Part shown: piece by piece, positions 51,986 to 61,819 of the stretch
How the letters are laid out: the number at the start of each line of letters is the position of its first letter
How positions within the stretch are numbered: the first letter of the stretch is position 1
NCBI GenBank assembly: GCA_964511945.1
Contig: CAZEHO010000012.1
Coordinates: 9,332 to 73,331 of the forward strand
DNA: 64,000 nt
Origin: CAZEHO01 sp964511945
GTDB lineage: Bacteria > Actinomycetota > Acidimicrobiia > Spongiisociales > UBA11373
Direction of reading: 5' to 3'
Made by a program: the position numbers and the translations under genes
The notes under the pieces: model-generated
What the model saw: only the letters and a program-made list of their open reading frames with translations
Told to the model about the DNA's origin: nothing
The model's database searches: none

Positions 51986-52541
51986 GTCCGCCGCTCCTTC
52001 TCCCGCCTCCGACATGGCCGAGCGGTTCGCCGCATTGGTCGGGTCGGACACGTGGTCTGCCGAACACGGCACCGCGATCGTCACCGTCGACCCCGACGCC
52101 TGGGTCGAGGCCCATCGGGCGGTCGCCGAACAGCTTCCGTTCTACTCCTTCCTTTCCGCCGTGGATTGGGCGGCCGAAGTCGCAGTCGGAGAGTCGGCGG
52201 CCGACGAGGACGTGGAGGAGCGCTACCAGGTGATCAGCCGGATGTCGGCGGTGGACGGCCCCGATGCCCTCATCCTGTCGACTTCGATTCCCAAGGACGA
52301 CCCGGCACTGCCGAGCATCACCGGCGTGTACGGGGGAGCCGACTGGCACGAACGTGAAGCCGCCGAGATGTACGGGATCCGCTTCGACGGCCACCCGAAC
52401 CCGGTGAACCTCTACCTGCCGGACGGATTCGAAGGCCATCCGATGCGCAAGAGCTACCAGCTGATGAGCCGCGAAGTGAAGCCGTGGCCCGGAGCGGTGG
52501 ACGTCGAAGCGCTTCCCTCGACCGAAAACCCCGAGGCATAG
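51966..52541 (+). CDS. nuoC: NADH-quinone oxidoreductase-like subunit C (operon 2)
   Basis: The protein has 191 residues. The 30-kDa signature is WHEREAAEMYGIRFDGHPNP and EGHPMRKSY. GTG start inside the end of nuoB with GGAG upstream. Confidence 0.9.
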   Translation: MTDSPSESAAPSPASDMAERFAALVGSDTWSAEHGTAIVTVDPDAWVEAHRAVAEQLPFYSFLSAVDWAAEVAVGESAADEDVEERYQVISRMSAVDGPDALILSTSIPKDDPALPSITGVYGGADWHEREAAEMYGIRFDGHPNPVNLYLPDGFEGHPMRKSYQLMSREVKPWPGAVDVEALPSTENPEA

Positions 52542-52543
52542 CG

Positions 52544-53740
52544 ATGATGGACGCAGACGCCCACCTCGTCGCCATGCATCACTCCGAGGCGCAGGTCGCC
52601 GTGGAGTTGCAGACGCCCGAGATGACCCTGAACATCGGGCCGCAGCACCCATCGACCCACGGGGTGCTGCGACTGGTCGCCCGGGTCGACGGCGAGCGCC
52701 TCGAGGAGATCGAACCGGTCGTCGGCTACATGCACCGGGGCTACGAGAAGCTGTCCGAGGTTCGGACCTACGCCCAGATCGTTGCGCTGATCAACCGTAT
52801 CGACTGGACCGCCGGCTACGCCAACGAGATCCCGTTTGTAGTGGCCGCCGAGCGCCTGATGGGCATCGAGGTCCCCGAGCGGGCCCAGTACATCCGACTG
52901 ATCCTCACGGAGATGGCGCGGGTGTCGGCACACCTGCTGTTCCTCTCCTCGTACCCACTGGAGCTCGGAGCGACCACCCCGCTGATGTATGCCCTCCGGG
53001 AGCGGGAGCGGGTCCTGGACCTGATCGAGGGTGTCACCGGTGGACGCTTCCATCCGAACTTCAACCGGATCGGCGGGGTCAAGCCGGCAGCCGGTGGCGG
53101 TTCCAATCAGAAGAAGGTCTCCCAGGACCTCCCCAAGGGGTTCCTCGACGAGACCCGGGCTGCCATGCAGAAGGTGTTCGACGTCTGCGACGAGGTCTCG
53201 ACGCTGATCGAGGGCAATGAGATCTTCCTGGAGCGGACCCGCAACGTCGGCATCCTTCCTGCTGATATCGCCATTGCCTTCGGCGTCTCCGGACCCAATC
53301 TGCGGGGCTCCGGCGTGCAGTTCGACCTTCGCAAGGTCGAGGACTACCTGCCCTACGACCGGTTCGAGTTCGACATCCCGGTGGGGGAGCAGGGCGATTG
53401 CTTCGACCGGTTCAAGGTGCGCCTCGAGGAGACCCGCTGGGCCGCCCGGATCGTGCAGCAGGCGATTGAGGGTATTCCGTCGGGCCCGCTGCAGGCCAAG
53501 GTTCCCCGGGTCATCAAGGTTCCCAGGGGAGCTACCTACGTGCGCGCCGAGAACCCGAAGGGGGAGATGGGCTATTACGTGGTGTCGGAGGGCGGCCGGA
53601 TCCCTTACCGCGTGAAGATCCGCTCGGCCTCGTTCTCCAACATTTCGGTGATGCCCTGGCTTCTCAAGGGTGTGATCATCCCCGACATGCTGGCGATCAT
53701 GGGCAGTCTCGACTTCGTGCTGGGGGATGTGGACCGATGA
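52544..53740 (+). CDS. nuoD: NADH-quinone oxidoreductase-like subunit D (operon 2), Tyr-to-Trp in the quinone site
   Basis: The protein has 398 residues. His39 of HPSTHG is kept, but the quinone-contacting Tyr of the R-x-D-Y motif is Trp88 (RIDW). Arg65 of MHRG corresponds to the arginine of mammalian NDUFS2 that NDUFAF7 dimethylates; operon 1 has Thr there. There is no N-terminal extension as in operon 1. ATG two bases after nuoC. Confidence 0.93.
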   Translation: MMDADAHLVAMHHSEAQVAVELQTPEMTLNIGPQHPSTHGVLRLVARVDGERLEEIEPVVGYMHRGYEKLSEVRTYAQIVALINRIDWTAGYANEIPFVVAAERLMGIEVPERAQYIRLILTEMARVSAHLLFLSSYPLELGATTPLMYALRERERVLDLIEGVTGGRFHPNFNRIGGVKPAAGGGSNQKKVSQDLPKGFLDETRAAMQKVFDVCDEVSTLIEGNEIFLERTRNVGILPADIAIAFGVSGPNLRGSGVQFDLRKVEDYLPYDRFEFDIPVGEQGDCFDRFKVRLEETRWAARIVQQAIEGIPSGPLQAKVPRVIKVPRGATYVRAENPKGEMGYYVVSEGGRIPYRVKIRSASFSNISVMPWLLKGVIIPDMLAIMGSLDFVLGDVDR

Positions 53741-54753
53741 GTGCACTCCTCGACAACTTCTGGATCCTCCTGGTCCTCAAGGTGATTGCCATCGCGGTGG
53801 TCGTTCCCGGCCTTTCGCTGGTGGTCATCTATGCCGAGCTGAAGATCGGCGCCCACATGCAGAACCGGATCGGCCCCTACTTCGCCGGTGGCCGCTGGGG
53901 ATGGGCACAGCCGCTGGCCGACGCGGTGAAGTTCCTCCAGAAGGAGGACACGATCCCCGACGAGGCGGACCGGGCCGTCTTCAAGGCGGCCCCGATGGTC
54001 TCGCTCATGGCCACCTTCGCCGTGTTCGTCATCGTGCCCTTCTCGCCGGCCCTGATCGTCCGCGATCTGGACCTCGGCATCTTCTACGCCCTCGCCGCCT
54101 CGTCATTCGGCACCCTCGGCGTGCTGATGGCCGGGTGGGCATCGGCGAACAAGTACTCGCTGATGGGCGGCCTTCGGGCTGCAGCCCAGCTCATCGCCTA
54201 TGAACTCCCGCTCGTGCTGGCGGTGGTCGGGGTGGTCATCCAGGCCGGCACGATGTCGATGGTGGGCATCGTCGAAGCCCAGGCCGAACCCTGGTTCCAC
54301 ATCGGCGACGCCGGAATCCGGGTGCCGTATCTCCTTCAGGGGCAGATAATCGGCTTTGCGATCTTCATGACGGCGGCGCTGGCCGAACTGTCCCGGATCC
54401 CCTTCGATCTGCCGCTCGCCGAGTCGGAGCTCACCATGGGGTTCGTCACCGAGTACTCCGGCATGCGCTTCACGATGTTCTTCCTCGCCGAGTACGCCGG
54501 GCTGATCTCGATGTCGGCGATCGCGGCGACGCTGTTCCTCGGCGGGTACTACGTTCCGGGCTTCGACTCCGACATCTTCGGTCCGGTCGTCCTACTGGGG
54601 AAGACCGCCGTCCTGGTGTTCCTCATCATCTGGTTCCGCTGGACCTGGCCGAGGGTCCGTGAGGATCAGCTCCAGTCGTTCGCCTGGAGGTGGCTGGTCC
54701 CGCTGGCGCTCGCCAACATCGCAGTGACCGCAGTGTTGAAGGTGGCGTTCTGA
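53737..54753 (+). CDS. nuoH: NADH-quinone oxidoreductase-like subunit H (operon 2)
   Basis: The protein has 338 residues and eight spans. HMQNRIGP and the loop IPFDLPLAESELTMGFVTEY form the quinone chamber. It follows nuoD directly: nuoE, F and G are absent from this position and from the whole operon. ATGA overlap with nuoD. Confidence 0.94.
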   Translation: MSALLDNFWILLVLKVIAIAVVVPGLSLVVIYAELKIGAHMQNRIGPYFAGGRWGWAQPLADAVKFLQKEDTIPDEADRAVFKAAPMVSLMATFAVFVIVPFSPALIVRDLDLGIFYALAASSFGTLGVLMAGWASANKYSLMGGLRAAAQLIAYELPLVLAVVGVVIQAGTMSMVGIVEAQAEPWFHIGDAGIRVPYLLQGQIIGFAIFMTAALAELSRIPFDLPLAESELTMGFVTEYSGMRFTMFFLAEYAGLISMSAIAATLFLGGYYVPGFDSDIFGPVVLLGKTAVLVFLIIWFRWTWPRVREDQLQSFAWRWLVPLALANIAVTAVLKVAF

Positions 54754-55220
54754 TGGCCGATCGAGCGATTCCCGGTCGCGGTCTCCTCAAGGGCATGTGG
54801 CTGACGCTGCGGACCCTCTTCCGCAGGCCGCCGACGGTGATGTATCCGCTCGAGAAGGAGATCCCGGTTCCCCGGGCCCGCGGTGTCATCGCCCTCGATA
54901 TCGCGGCGTGCACCGTATGCATGCTGTGCTCCCGGGAATGCCCCGATTGGTGCATCTACATAGAGGGCCACAAGGAGGAGCAGCCGCCCTCCAAGCCCGG
55001 CGGCCGGGTGCGCAGCCGTGCAGTGCTGGATCGTTTCGACATCGACTACGCGCTCTGCATGTACTGCGGCATCTGCGTTGAGGTCTGCCCCTTCGATGCC
55101 CTCTTCTGGTCGCCGGAGTACGAATACAGCGAACTCGAGATCTCCAACATGCTCCATCCCAAGGAGCGGCTCACCGACTGGCTGGAGACGGTCCCCGAAC
55201 CCCCGGCACTGGAGTCATGA
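54753..55220 (+). CDS. nuoI: NADH-quinone oxidoreductase-like subunit I (operon 2)
   Basis: The protein has 155 residues. CTVCMLCSRECP and CMYCGICVEVCP bind two [4Fe-4S] clusters. In an EFG-less complex this subunit is the likely entry point for electrons from a soluble ferredoxin or similar donor. Overlaps the nuoH stop by one base. Confidence 0.93.
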   Translation: MADRAIPGRGLLKGMWLTLRTLFRRPPTVMYPLEKEIPVPRARGVIALDIAACTVCMLCSRECPDWCIYIEGHKEEQPPSKPGGRVRSRAVLDRFDIDYALCMYCGICVEVCPFDALFWSPEYEYSELEISNMLHPKERLTDWLETVPEPPALES

Positions 55221-55221
55221 C

Positions 55222-55755
55222 ATGAACTTCGGTGACTGGATCTCCCAATCCGAGAACATCGTGTTCCTTGTGATCGCGATCGTCATGGCCGTGGCGTCCG
55301 TGTGGGTCGTCACCACCCGCAATGTGGTGCACGCTGCTCTGATGCTGGTGGTCGCCCTCGGCGGGTCGGCCGCGCTTTTCCTGATGCTCGGAGCCGAGTT
55401 CATTGCCTGGACAGTCGTGCTGGTCTACATCGGGGCGGTCGTGATCCTGTTCCTGTTCGGCATCATGATCACCAGGGCTCCGATCGGGCGCGACAGTGCT
55501 CAGCTCGATCACTCCCGGCGCTGGCCCGCCGCCCTGGTCGCCCTGATCACGTTCGTGACGATCGCCTGGTCCACCACGGCGTTCTTCAAGGATGAGCAGA
55601 TCGGCGATGGTGTGCAGCGTGCTGCCGACCTCGGCGAGGATCTCTTCAACCGCTTCGTGGTTCCGTTCGAAGCGGTGTCGTTCGTCCTGCTGGCCGCACT
55701 GATCGGTGCGATCGTGCTGGCCCGCAAGGACCCCGATCCGGAGGACGAGGAATGA
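55222..55755 (+). CDS. nuoJ: NADH-quinone oxidoreductase-like subunit J (operon 2)
   Basis: The protein has 177 residues and five spans with VLVYIGAVVILFLFGIMI. It starts one base after the nuoI stop. Confidence 0.92.
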   Translation: MNFGDWISQSENIVFLVIAIVMAVASVWVVTTRNVVHAALMLVVALGGSAALFLMLGAEFIAWTVVLVYIGAVVILFLFGIMITRAPIGRDSAQLDHSRRWPAALVALITFVTIAWSTTAFFKDEQIGDGVQRAADLGEDLFNRFVVPFEAVSFVLLAALIGAIVLARKDPDPEDEE

Positions 55756-56057
55756 TCATCAACCAGTTCCTCATCCTCGGCGCACTGCTGTTCTCCGTCG
55801 GCATCTACGGCGTCCTGGTTCGCCGCAACGCCATCCTCGTGCTGCTTTCGGTGGAGCTGATGCTGGCCGCAGTAAACATCAATCTTGTGGCGTTCGGCTC
55901 CTACGTCTCGGACAAGTTCGCCTCCGGCCACGTGTTTGCACTGTTCGTGATCGCGATCGCCGCCGCCGAGGTGGGCATCGGTCTGGCGATCGTCGTGCTG
56001 ATCTTCCGGAATCGTGCCTCGGCCAACGTCGACGAACTCGATTTGATGAAGTGGTGA
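55752..56057 (+). CDS. nuoK: NADH-quinone oxidoreductase-like subunit K (operon 2)
   Basis: The protein has 101 residues and three spans; the conserved Glu are in LLSVELMLAAVNI and IAAAEVGIGLAI. ATGA overlap with nuoJ. Confidence 0.94.
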   Translation: MIINQFLILGALLFSVGIYGVLVRRNAILVLLSVELMLAAVNINLVAFGSYVSDKFASGHVFALFVIAIAAAEVGIGLAIVVLIFRNRASANVDELDLMKW

Positions 56058-56061
56058 GCCG

Positions 56062-58143
56062 ATGAACCAGTTGTTCCTCGCCGCCGAAGACGCAGCCCAC
56101 GGGGCTGAGGTCGTCACGCATCCCGACGGTTTCGCCGGGCTGCTCGCCGGCGGTGCTTGGCTGATTCCGGTGGTCCCACTCGCCGCAATGGTGCTGATCG
56201 TGCTGTTCGGCAAGCGGTTCCCCTTCAAGGGCTGGGAGCTGGCGGTCGGCGCCATGGGGTTCGTAGCGGTCTACGCCATCACCCTGCTGTTCCTGCACTG
56301 GCAGGAGCCCATGGCCTACGAGGGACATGTCGAGCTGGCTCGGATCGGCGTGCTTCCCAACACCGGCGATCTGGTCGTCGAGTGGGGATGGGTCGTCGAC
56401 GGTCTCTCGATCATGATGTACGCGGTCGTCGGCGTCGTCGGCACCTTTGTGTTCACCTATGCCAAGGGGTACATGGAGGGCGACGTCCGGTTCACCTGGT
56501 TCTTCGCCTCGTTCTCGCTGTTCGCCGGCGGCATGCTGGTGCTCGTCTCTTCGGCCAACCTCATCCAGCTCATTGTCGGGTGGGAGATGGTCGGCGTCGC
56601 CTCCTACCTGCTCATCGGGCATTGGTGGGAGGACCACGCCAACAACGCGGCCGCGATCAAGGCGTTCATCACCAACAAGCTCGCCGACATCGGGCTGTTC
56701 GTCGGCGTGATCATCGCCGGGATCACCGTCGGGTCCTTCCGGATCTCCGACGTGCTCCACGCCGTCGAGGAGAGCAACAGCGCCCTGGTCGATGTCGGGT
56801 TCTGGGTGGGCCTGGCGCTGTTCATCGGCGCCATGGGCAAGAGCGCCCAGATGCCCTTCCATGTGTGGCTGCCCGACGCCATGGCCGGTCCGACGCCGGT
56901 GTCGTCGCTGATGCACGCCGCCACCATGGTCACCGCCGGCGTATACCTGGTCGGCCGCATGTTCCCGATCTACTTCGGTGAGCACGCCATTGCCGGCGAC
57001 GTGCGACCGATCATCATCATCGTCGGTGCCGCCACCCTGTTCCTCACCGGGCTGATCGCTCTGGTGCAGGACGACATTAAGAAGGTGCTGGCGTACTCCA
57101 CTCTGAGCCAGCTCGGCTACATGATGGCCGCCATGGGCGCCGGGGCCTACACCGCTGGGTTGTTCCACCTGTTCACCCATGCCATGTTCAAGGGCCTGCT
57201 GTTCCTGGCTGCAGGCTCGGTGATCCACGGGGTCCACTCCAACAACATGAGCGACATGGGAGGGCTGCGGAAGTTCATGCCCTGGACGTACCGCACGTTC
57301 GTGATCGGATCGCTGGCGTTGGCCGGGATCTTCCCGCTGGCCGGTTTCTGGTCGAAGGACGAGATCCTGGCCTCCATCTCATATGACGCCGGCCACGGCG
57401 GCGGCACCGTGGCCTCGGTCGTCCTGTGGGTTGCGATTGCCGGTGCGTTCATCACCGCCTTCTATATGGCCCGGGCGGTCTGGCTCACATTCTTCGGGGA
57501 ATACAAGGGCGACGGCCACCCCCACGAGTCACCGAAGAGCATGACCTACCCGCTCATCGGGTTGGCGTTCCTGTCGGTCACCGTTGGGTTCCTCAACATC
57601 CCGGGCGTTTGGACTCCATTCACTGATTGGCTCGCCGGCCGGCTCAACGTGATCGGCGACCACCACGCCGATGGGCTCAATTGGGGGCTCGCCGCCATCG
57701 GCACCCTGGTCGCCCTGGCCGGCATCGCCGCCGGCACCGCGCTGTTCCGCAAGGACAAGGCCACGCAGCGGGAACGTGATCGCTTCCGGATTCCGGGTCT
57801 CTACCCGGTGCTCGAGCAGAAGTACTACTTCGACCATGTGTACATGCACGGGCTCATCTACCCGATCCGGGGCCCGATCGCCCGGGCGGTCAACTGGTCG
57901 AACCAGTACATCTTTGACGGCATCGTCAACCTCATGGCTGGCGTCGCCAAGGGACTGTCGCGCATCGTCTACGGCGGGATGGATCAGCGGGGCATCGACC
58001 TCGCCATCAACGCCGCGGCGGGTGCGACCGGAGAGGCGGGCCGCCTGGTCCGCTTCGCACAGACCGGCAAGGTGCAGCAGTACGCCGGGGCGTTGTTCGC
58101 CGGCGCGGTGCTGCTCGTCGTCGGATTCGTGATCTTCAGCTAG
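56062..58143 (+). CDS. nuoL: NADH-quinone oxidoreductase-like subunit L (operon 2)
   Basis: The protein has 693 residues. GWEMVGVASYLLIGHWW, MGKSAQMPFHVWLPDAMAGP and HAATMVTAGVYLVGR mark the proton channel. The C-terminal lateral helix region is present. It is about 65 residues longer than the operon 1 copy, with the extra length mainly at the N-terminus and in the tail. Confidence 0.95.
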   Translation: MNQLFLAAEDAAHGAEVVTHPDGFAGLLAGGAWLIPVVPLAAMVLIVLFGKRFPFKGWELAVGAMGFVAVYAITLLFLHWQEPMAYEGHVELARIGVLPNTGDLVVEWGWVVDGLSIMMYAVVGVVGTFVFTYAKGYMEGDVRFTWFFASFSLFAGGMLVLVSSANLIQLIVGWEMVGVASYLLIGHWWEDHANNAAAIKAFITNKLADIGLFVGVIIAGITVGSFRISDVLHAVEESNSALVDVGFWVGLALFIGAMGKSAQMPFHVWLPDAMAGPTPVSSLMHAATMVTAGVYLVGRMFPIYFGEHAIAGDVRPIIIIVGAATLFLTGLIALVQDDIKKVLAYSTLSQLGYMMAAMGAGAYTAGLFHLFTHAMFKGLLFLAAGSVIHGVHSNNMSDMGGLRKFMPWTYRTFVIGSLALAGIFPLAGFWSKDEILASISYDAGHGGGTVASVVLWVAIAGAFITAFYMARAVWLTFFGEYKGDGHPHESPKSMTYPLIGLAFLSVTVGFLNIPGVWTPFTDWLAGRLNVIGDHHADGLNWGLAAIGTLVALAGIAAGTALFRKDKATQRERDRFRIPGLYPVLEQKYYFDHVYMHGLIYPIRGPIARAVNWSNQYIFDGIVNLMAGVAKGLSRIVYGGMDQRGIDLAINAAAGATGEAGRLVRFAQTGKVQQYAGALFAGAVLLVVGFVIFS

Positions 58144-58159
58144 CAGGAGGACGAGGGAC

Positions 58160-59740
58160 ATGCATTTCGAAGACGGCTGGGGCTTGAGCCTCATCGTGTT
58201 CTTGCCTCTCTTAGGGGCATTCACGGTGTTGGCGATCCCCAAGAAGCACGAATCCGTCATCAAGGTCACCTCGCTGCTCTTTGCTCTGGCCTCTCTGGGC
58301 GTTTCCCTCGGCGCCCTTGCGGCCTTCGACTTCGATGCAGCGGCGACCAAGCAGCTCGGCACCGATCTCTCCTGGATTCCGGCGATCGGCTCCAACTACC
58401 ACATCGGGATCGATGGGATCAGCCTGCCGTTGGTGGTGCTGTCCACCTTCATCACGGTGCTGGCGATCATCTACTCGTGGAACCACTGGCCGGAACCGCA
58501 CAACCCGAAGGCGTTCCTGGTGCTGATGCTGGTGCTGGCCACCGGCATGGCCGGCACGTTCGTCGCTCTTGACCTGGTGCTGTTCTTCATCTTCTTCGAG
58601 CTGGTCCTGCTCCCGATGTACTTCATGATCGGGATCTGGGGCGATCGCAAGGAGATGACCGTTCCCGGCTTCGGCTGGAAGGTCGAGACCCGGCTCTACG
58701 CCGCGATCAAGTTCTTCCTGTTCACGCTGTTCGGCTCGGCGTTCATGCTGCTCGGCTTCCTGGCGCTGTACTTCAAGTCGGGTGACGTGCTCGGGGAGCG
58801 GACCTTCGACATGGTCAAGCTCTCGGAGATCGGCGCCGCCGGGGCCTTTACCGGGAGCTTCGGATTCCTGGTGTTCTTCGCCCTCTTCCTCGGGTTCGCC
58901 GTCAAGGTTCCGATGTGGCCACTGCATACCTGGCTGCCCGACGCCCACACTGCGGCACCGACCGTGGGCTCGGTGCTGCTGGCGGCGATCCTCCTGAAGC
59001 TCGGTTCCTACGGCTTCATCCGGATCAGCATCCCGATCCTTCCGCAGCAGGCGGAGCAGTGGGCGCCCTACATCGCCATCCTGGCGGTGATCGCGATCAT
59101 CTACGGGTCACTCGCCTGTCTCGCCCAAACCGACATGAAGCGGCTAATCGCCTTCTCATCGGTCGGCCATATGGGCTTCGTCATGCTCGGGATCGCCACG
59201 CTGACCGACATCGGCATCAACGCCGCGGTCATCGGGATGGTGGGCCACGGCGTGATCACCGGCTTGTTGTTCTTCCTGGCCGGATCGATGCAGCACCGCT
59301 ACCACACACGGGAAATGGCCCGCCTCGGGGGCAACCAGAAGATCATGCCGATCCTCGGCGGGATCCTCGGGTTCACTGCCATGGCGTCGCTGGGCCTGCC
59401 CGGCCTGGCCGGATTCTGGGGTGAGTTCATGGCCTTGCTCGGCTCCTACAACCCCTTACCCGGTCTCGATCTCGGGGTGTTCCGCACCGCCATGGTGATC
59501 GGTGCAATCGGCACCGTGCTCACCGCCGGGTACCTGCTGTGGATGTTGCAGCGGGTCAACCTCGGTGAGGTCCCGGCCGAGTGGGAGGGCAAACACTTCC
59601 ACGATGCCGACCGCTACGAGCTGGCCGCCTGGGTGCCGCTGGTGCTCGCCATTCTGGCCATCGGAGTGTTCCCCAGGATCGTGTTCGGTGCCACCGACGA
59701 CGCCGTTGTGAACCTCATCAAGACTGCCTTCGGAGGCTGA
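58160..59740 (+). CDS. nuoM: NADH-quinone oxidoreductase-like subunit M (operon 2)
   Basis: The protein has 526 residues. FFELVLLPMYFMIGIWGD, KVPMWPLHTWLPDAHTAAPT and TDMKRLIAFSSVGHMGF are the pump motifs. AGGAGGA lies just upstream of the ATG. Confidence 0.95.
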   Translation: MHFEDGWGLSLIVFLPLLGAFTVLAIPKKHESVIKVTSLLFALASLGVSLGALAAFDFDAAATKQLGTDLSWIPAIGSNYHIGIDGISLPLVVLSTFITVLAIIYSWNHWPEPHNPKAFLVLMLVLATGMAGTFVALDLVLFFIFFELVLLPMYFMIGIWGDRKEMTVPGFGWKVETRLYAAIKFFLFTLFGSAFMLLGFLALYFKSGDVLGERTFDMVKLSEIGAAGAFTGSFGFLVFFALFLGFAVKVPMWPLHTWLPDAHTAAPTVGSVLLAAILLKLGSYGFIRISIPILPQQAEQWAPYIAILAVIAIIYGSLACLAQTDMKRLIAFSSVGHMGFVMLGIATLTDIGINAAVIGMVGHGVITGLLFFLAGSMQHRYHTREMARLGGNQKIMPILGGILGFTAMASLGLPGLAGFWGEFMALLGSYNPLPGLDLGVFRTAMVIGAIGTVLTAGYLLWMLQRVNLGEVPAEWEGKHFHDADRYELAAWVPLVLAILAIGVFPRIVFGATDDAVVNLIKTAFGG

Positions 59741-59744
59741 TCGA

Positions 59745-61265
59745 GTGCCGACGTTCGACTACCACGCCCTGCTTCCCGAGTTCATCCTCGGGACGACGGT
59801 GCTGGCCATGCTGGCGGTGGACCTGATCGTGCCGCGTCACCAGCGCTGGCTGGTCGGAGTGACGGGGTTGGTGGGGCTGGTGGCTTCGGCCTTCCCGCTG
59901 CTGACGCTGGCAGCCTGTGAGGAGCTCTTCGAATGTGAGGCCGGCACCCGCTCGATGTTCGGTGGGTCGTATGTGGTCGACGACTTCGCCCTGGTACTGA
60001 AGGCCTTGTTCATCGTCACCGGCGTGATCAGCGTGCTGCTCTCCGTCGGGTATATCGAGAGCGACCGCTACTACCAGGGCGAGTTCTACTACCTGATGGT
60101 GTCGTCGGTGCTCGGTGCCGTGGTGATGGCCTCATCGCGCGACCTGCTCGTCATGTTCATCGGTCTCGAACTGGTGTCGGCCCCGGCGTTCTTGTTGGCC
60201 GGCTGGCGCAAGGGCGACCTGCGCTCCAACGAGGCCGCCCTCAAGTTCTTCCTCATTGGAGTGCTGTCGGCGGCGGTGCTGCTGTTCGGGATGTCACTGG
60301 TATACGGCACCACCGGTGCCATCACCTTCGAACAGATCCGGGCCCAGGCGGGGATCCTCGACCTCGGGGGAGAACCAGTCTTCATCCTCGGTGTGATCTT
60401 CATCCTGGTCGGATTCGGCTTCAAGATTGCTGCGGTGCCCTTCCACTTCTGGGCACCCGACACCTACCAGGGGGCCCCGACACCGGTGGCCGCCTACCTG
60501 TCCGTTGGGTCGAAGACGGCGGGTTTTGTCGGGCTGCTCACGGTCTGCTACCTCGCTTTCTCGGAGGTACGGGATCTGTGGGGCCCGGTGCTGTGGATCC
60601 TGGCGGCTCTGTCGATGACGATCGGCAATCTGAGCGCATTGCGTCAGACCAACATCGTCCGGCTGCTCGGGTACTCGTCGGTCGCACAGGCCGGGTTCGT
60701 CCTGGTGCCGTTTGCGATGGCTGCCACCCTCGATGGTCCCGGCCTCGACGATGCCTTCTTCGCATCGGTGACCTACCTGCTGGTCTACGCCTTCATGAAC
60801 CTGGGAGCCTTCGGAGTAGTGATCGCCGGAGCCGCCAAGACGGGCAGCGGGGAGATCGAGGACTGGGCCGGCCTCAACCGCTACGCCCCTCAGGTCGCGG
60901 TGTTCGGTGCGCTGTTCTTCTTCTCCCTCGCCGGGATACCGCCGCTGGCCGGTTGGTTTGCCAAGTTCGTCATGTTCAAGGCGGTCATGGGTGCCCTCGA
61001 CAGCGGGTGGGGTATCGCGCTGGCGATCATCGCCGCGATTAACGCCGTCATTGCGCTCTACTACTACGCCCGGGTCGTCAAGACCATGTACATGGATCCG
61101 GTCCCGGAGACTGCGCCGATCGAGACGTCGGGCTCCGAACCGGTTGCCCGGCCGCTCCTTCTGGCGCTCGGCCTGACCGCCTTCGTGGTCGTCGTGGCCG
61201 GCTTCTTCCCACAGGTACTCGCCTGGCTGGGTGAGGCGAGCCGGGCGCTCGCCGCCGGCCCCTAG
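59745..61265 (+). CDS. nuoN: NADH-quinone oxidoreductase-like subunit N (operon 2)
   Basis: The protein has 506 residues. FIGLELVSAPAFLLAGW, KIAAVPFHFWAPDTYQGAPT and TNIVRLLGYSSVAQAGF are the pump motifs. GTG start. Its end overlaps the convergent acetyltransferase remnant by four bases. Confidence 0.94.
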   Translation: MPTFDYHALLPEFILGTTVLAMLAVDLIVPRHQRWLVGVTGLVGLVASAFPLLTLAACEELFECEAGTRSMFGGSYVVDDFALVLKALFIVTGVISVLLSVGYIESDRYYQGEFYYLMVSSVLGAVVMASSRDLLVMFIGLELVSAPAFLLAGWRKGDLRSNEAALKFFLIGVLSAAVLLFGMSLVYGTTGAITFEQIRAQAGILDLGGEPVFILGVIFILVGFGFKIAAVPFHFWAPDTYQGAPTPVAAYLSVGSKTAGFVGLLTVCYLAFSEVRDLWGPVLWILAALSMTIGNLSALRQTNIVRLLGYSSVAQAGFVLVPFAMAATLDGPGLDDAFFASVTYLLVYAFMNLGAFGVVIAGAAKTGSGEIEDWAGLNRYAPQVAVFGALFFFSLAGIPPLAGWFAKFVMFKAVMGALDSGWGIALAIIAAINAVIALYYYARVVKTMYMDPVPETAPIETSGSEPVARPLLLALGLTAFVVVVAGFFPQVLAWLGEASRALAAGP

Positions 61266-61819
61266 AGGGTTATTCCGAACCACCGTTCGAGTTCCGGTCC
61301 CCAATTCTCTGCTGCGGCTGGCGTCTCTTCCCAGACACCGGCGCGCCGGAACTTGATCCGATCCGACAGCAGCGTGACCCGGTCGGGGCCGCCGTCGAGC
61401 AGCCGGGTGGCGAACGGTTTGTCGGTCCACCCGTTGCCCTCGAGTTGGAGGAACCGGCTCGACTCGGCGAAGACCGAAGCGGTTCGGGCTTCGCGAGTGA
61501 AGCAGTACTGATCGACCCAGGCACCGTCCTCGTGGGCCTGGAGCACCGGGGAAGTGGTGGCGGTGACTCGGAAGACCCCGGCGCCATGGTCACTCGGTTC
61601 GGGGGAATCGATCGGCAGGGGCCCGATGAACGAGTCACCGAATCCGACGTCGACCAGATACGGGCGGTCGAGACGCACTTCGATGGTGGCGTGATCCGGC
61701 TGCGGCCGTCCGGTGGGATCGTCCAGCAGGACCGTTGCCCCGAGCAGGGTCGCGTCGAATCCCAGTGCCGTGAGCAGCCCGTGGAACGCCCCGTTGAGTT
61801 CGTAGCACCAGCCGCCGCG
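61262..61819 (-). pseudogene. Arylamine N-acetyltransferase (NAT) remnant lacking its N-terminal domain
   Basis: The C-terminal about 185 residues match NAT enzymes: RGGWCYELNGAFHGLL with the catalytic Cys, DHATIEV with the His and YLVDVGFG with the Asp, so the triad is intact. A normal NAT has about 65 residues before RGGxC; here the upstream sequence is Arg-rich and not NAT-like in any frame. Beyond 61819 the coding signal switches to the other strand. The gene is therefore broken, by a deletion or rearrangement or by an assembly join. Confidence 0.65.
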
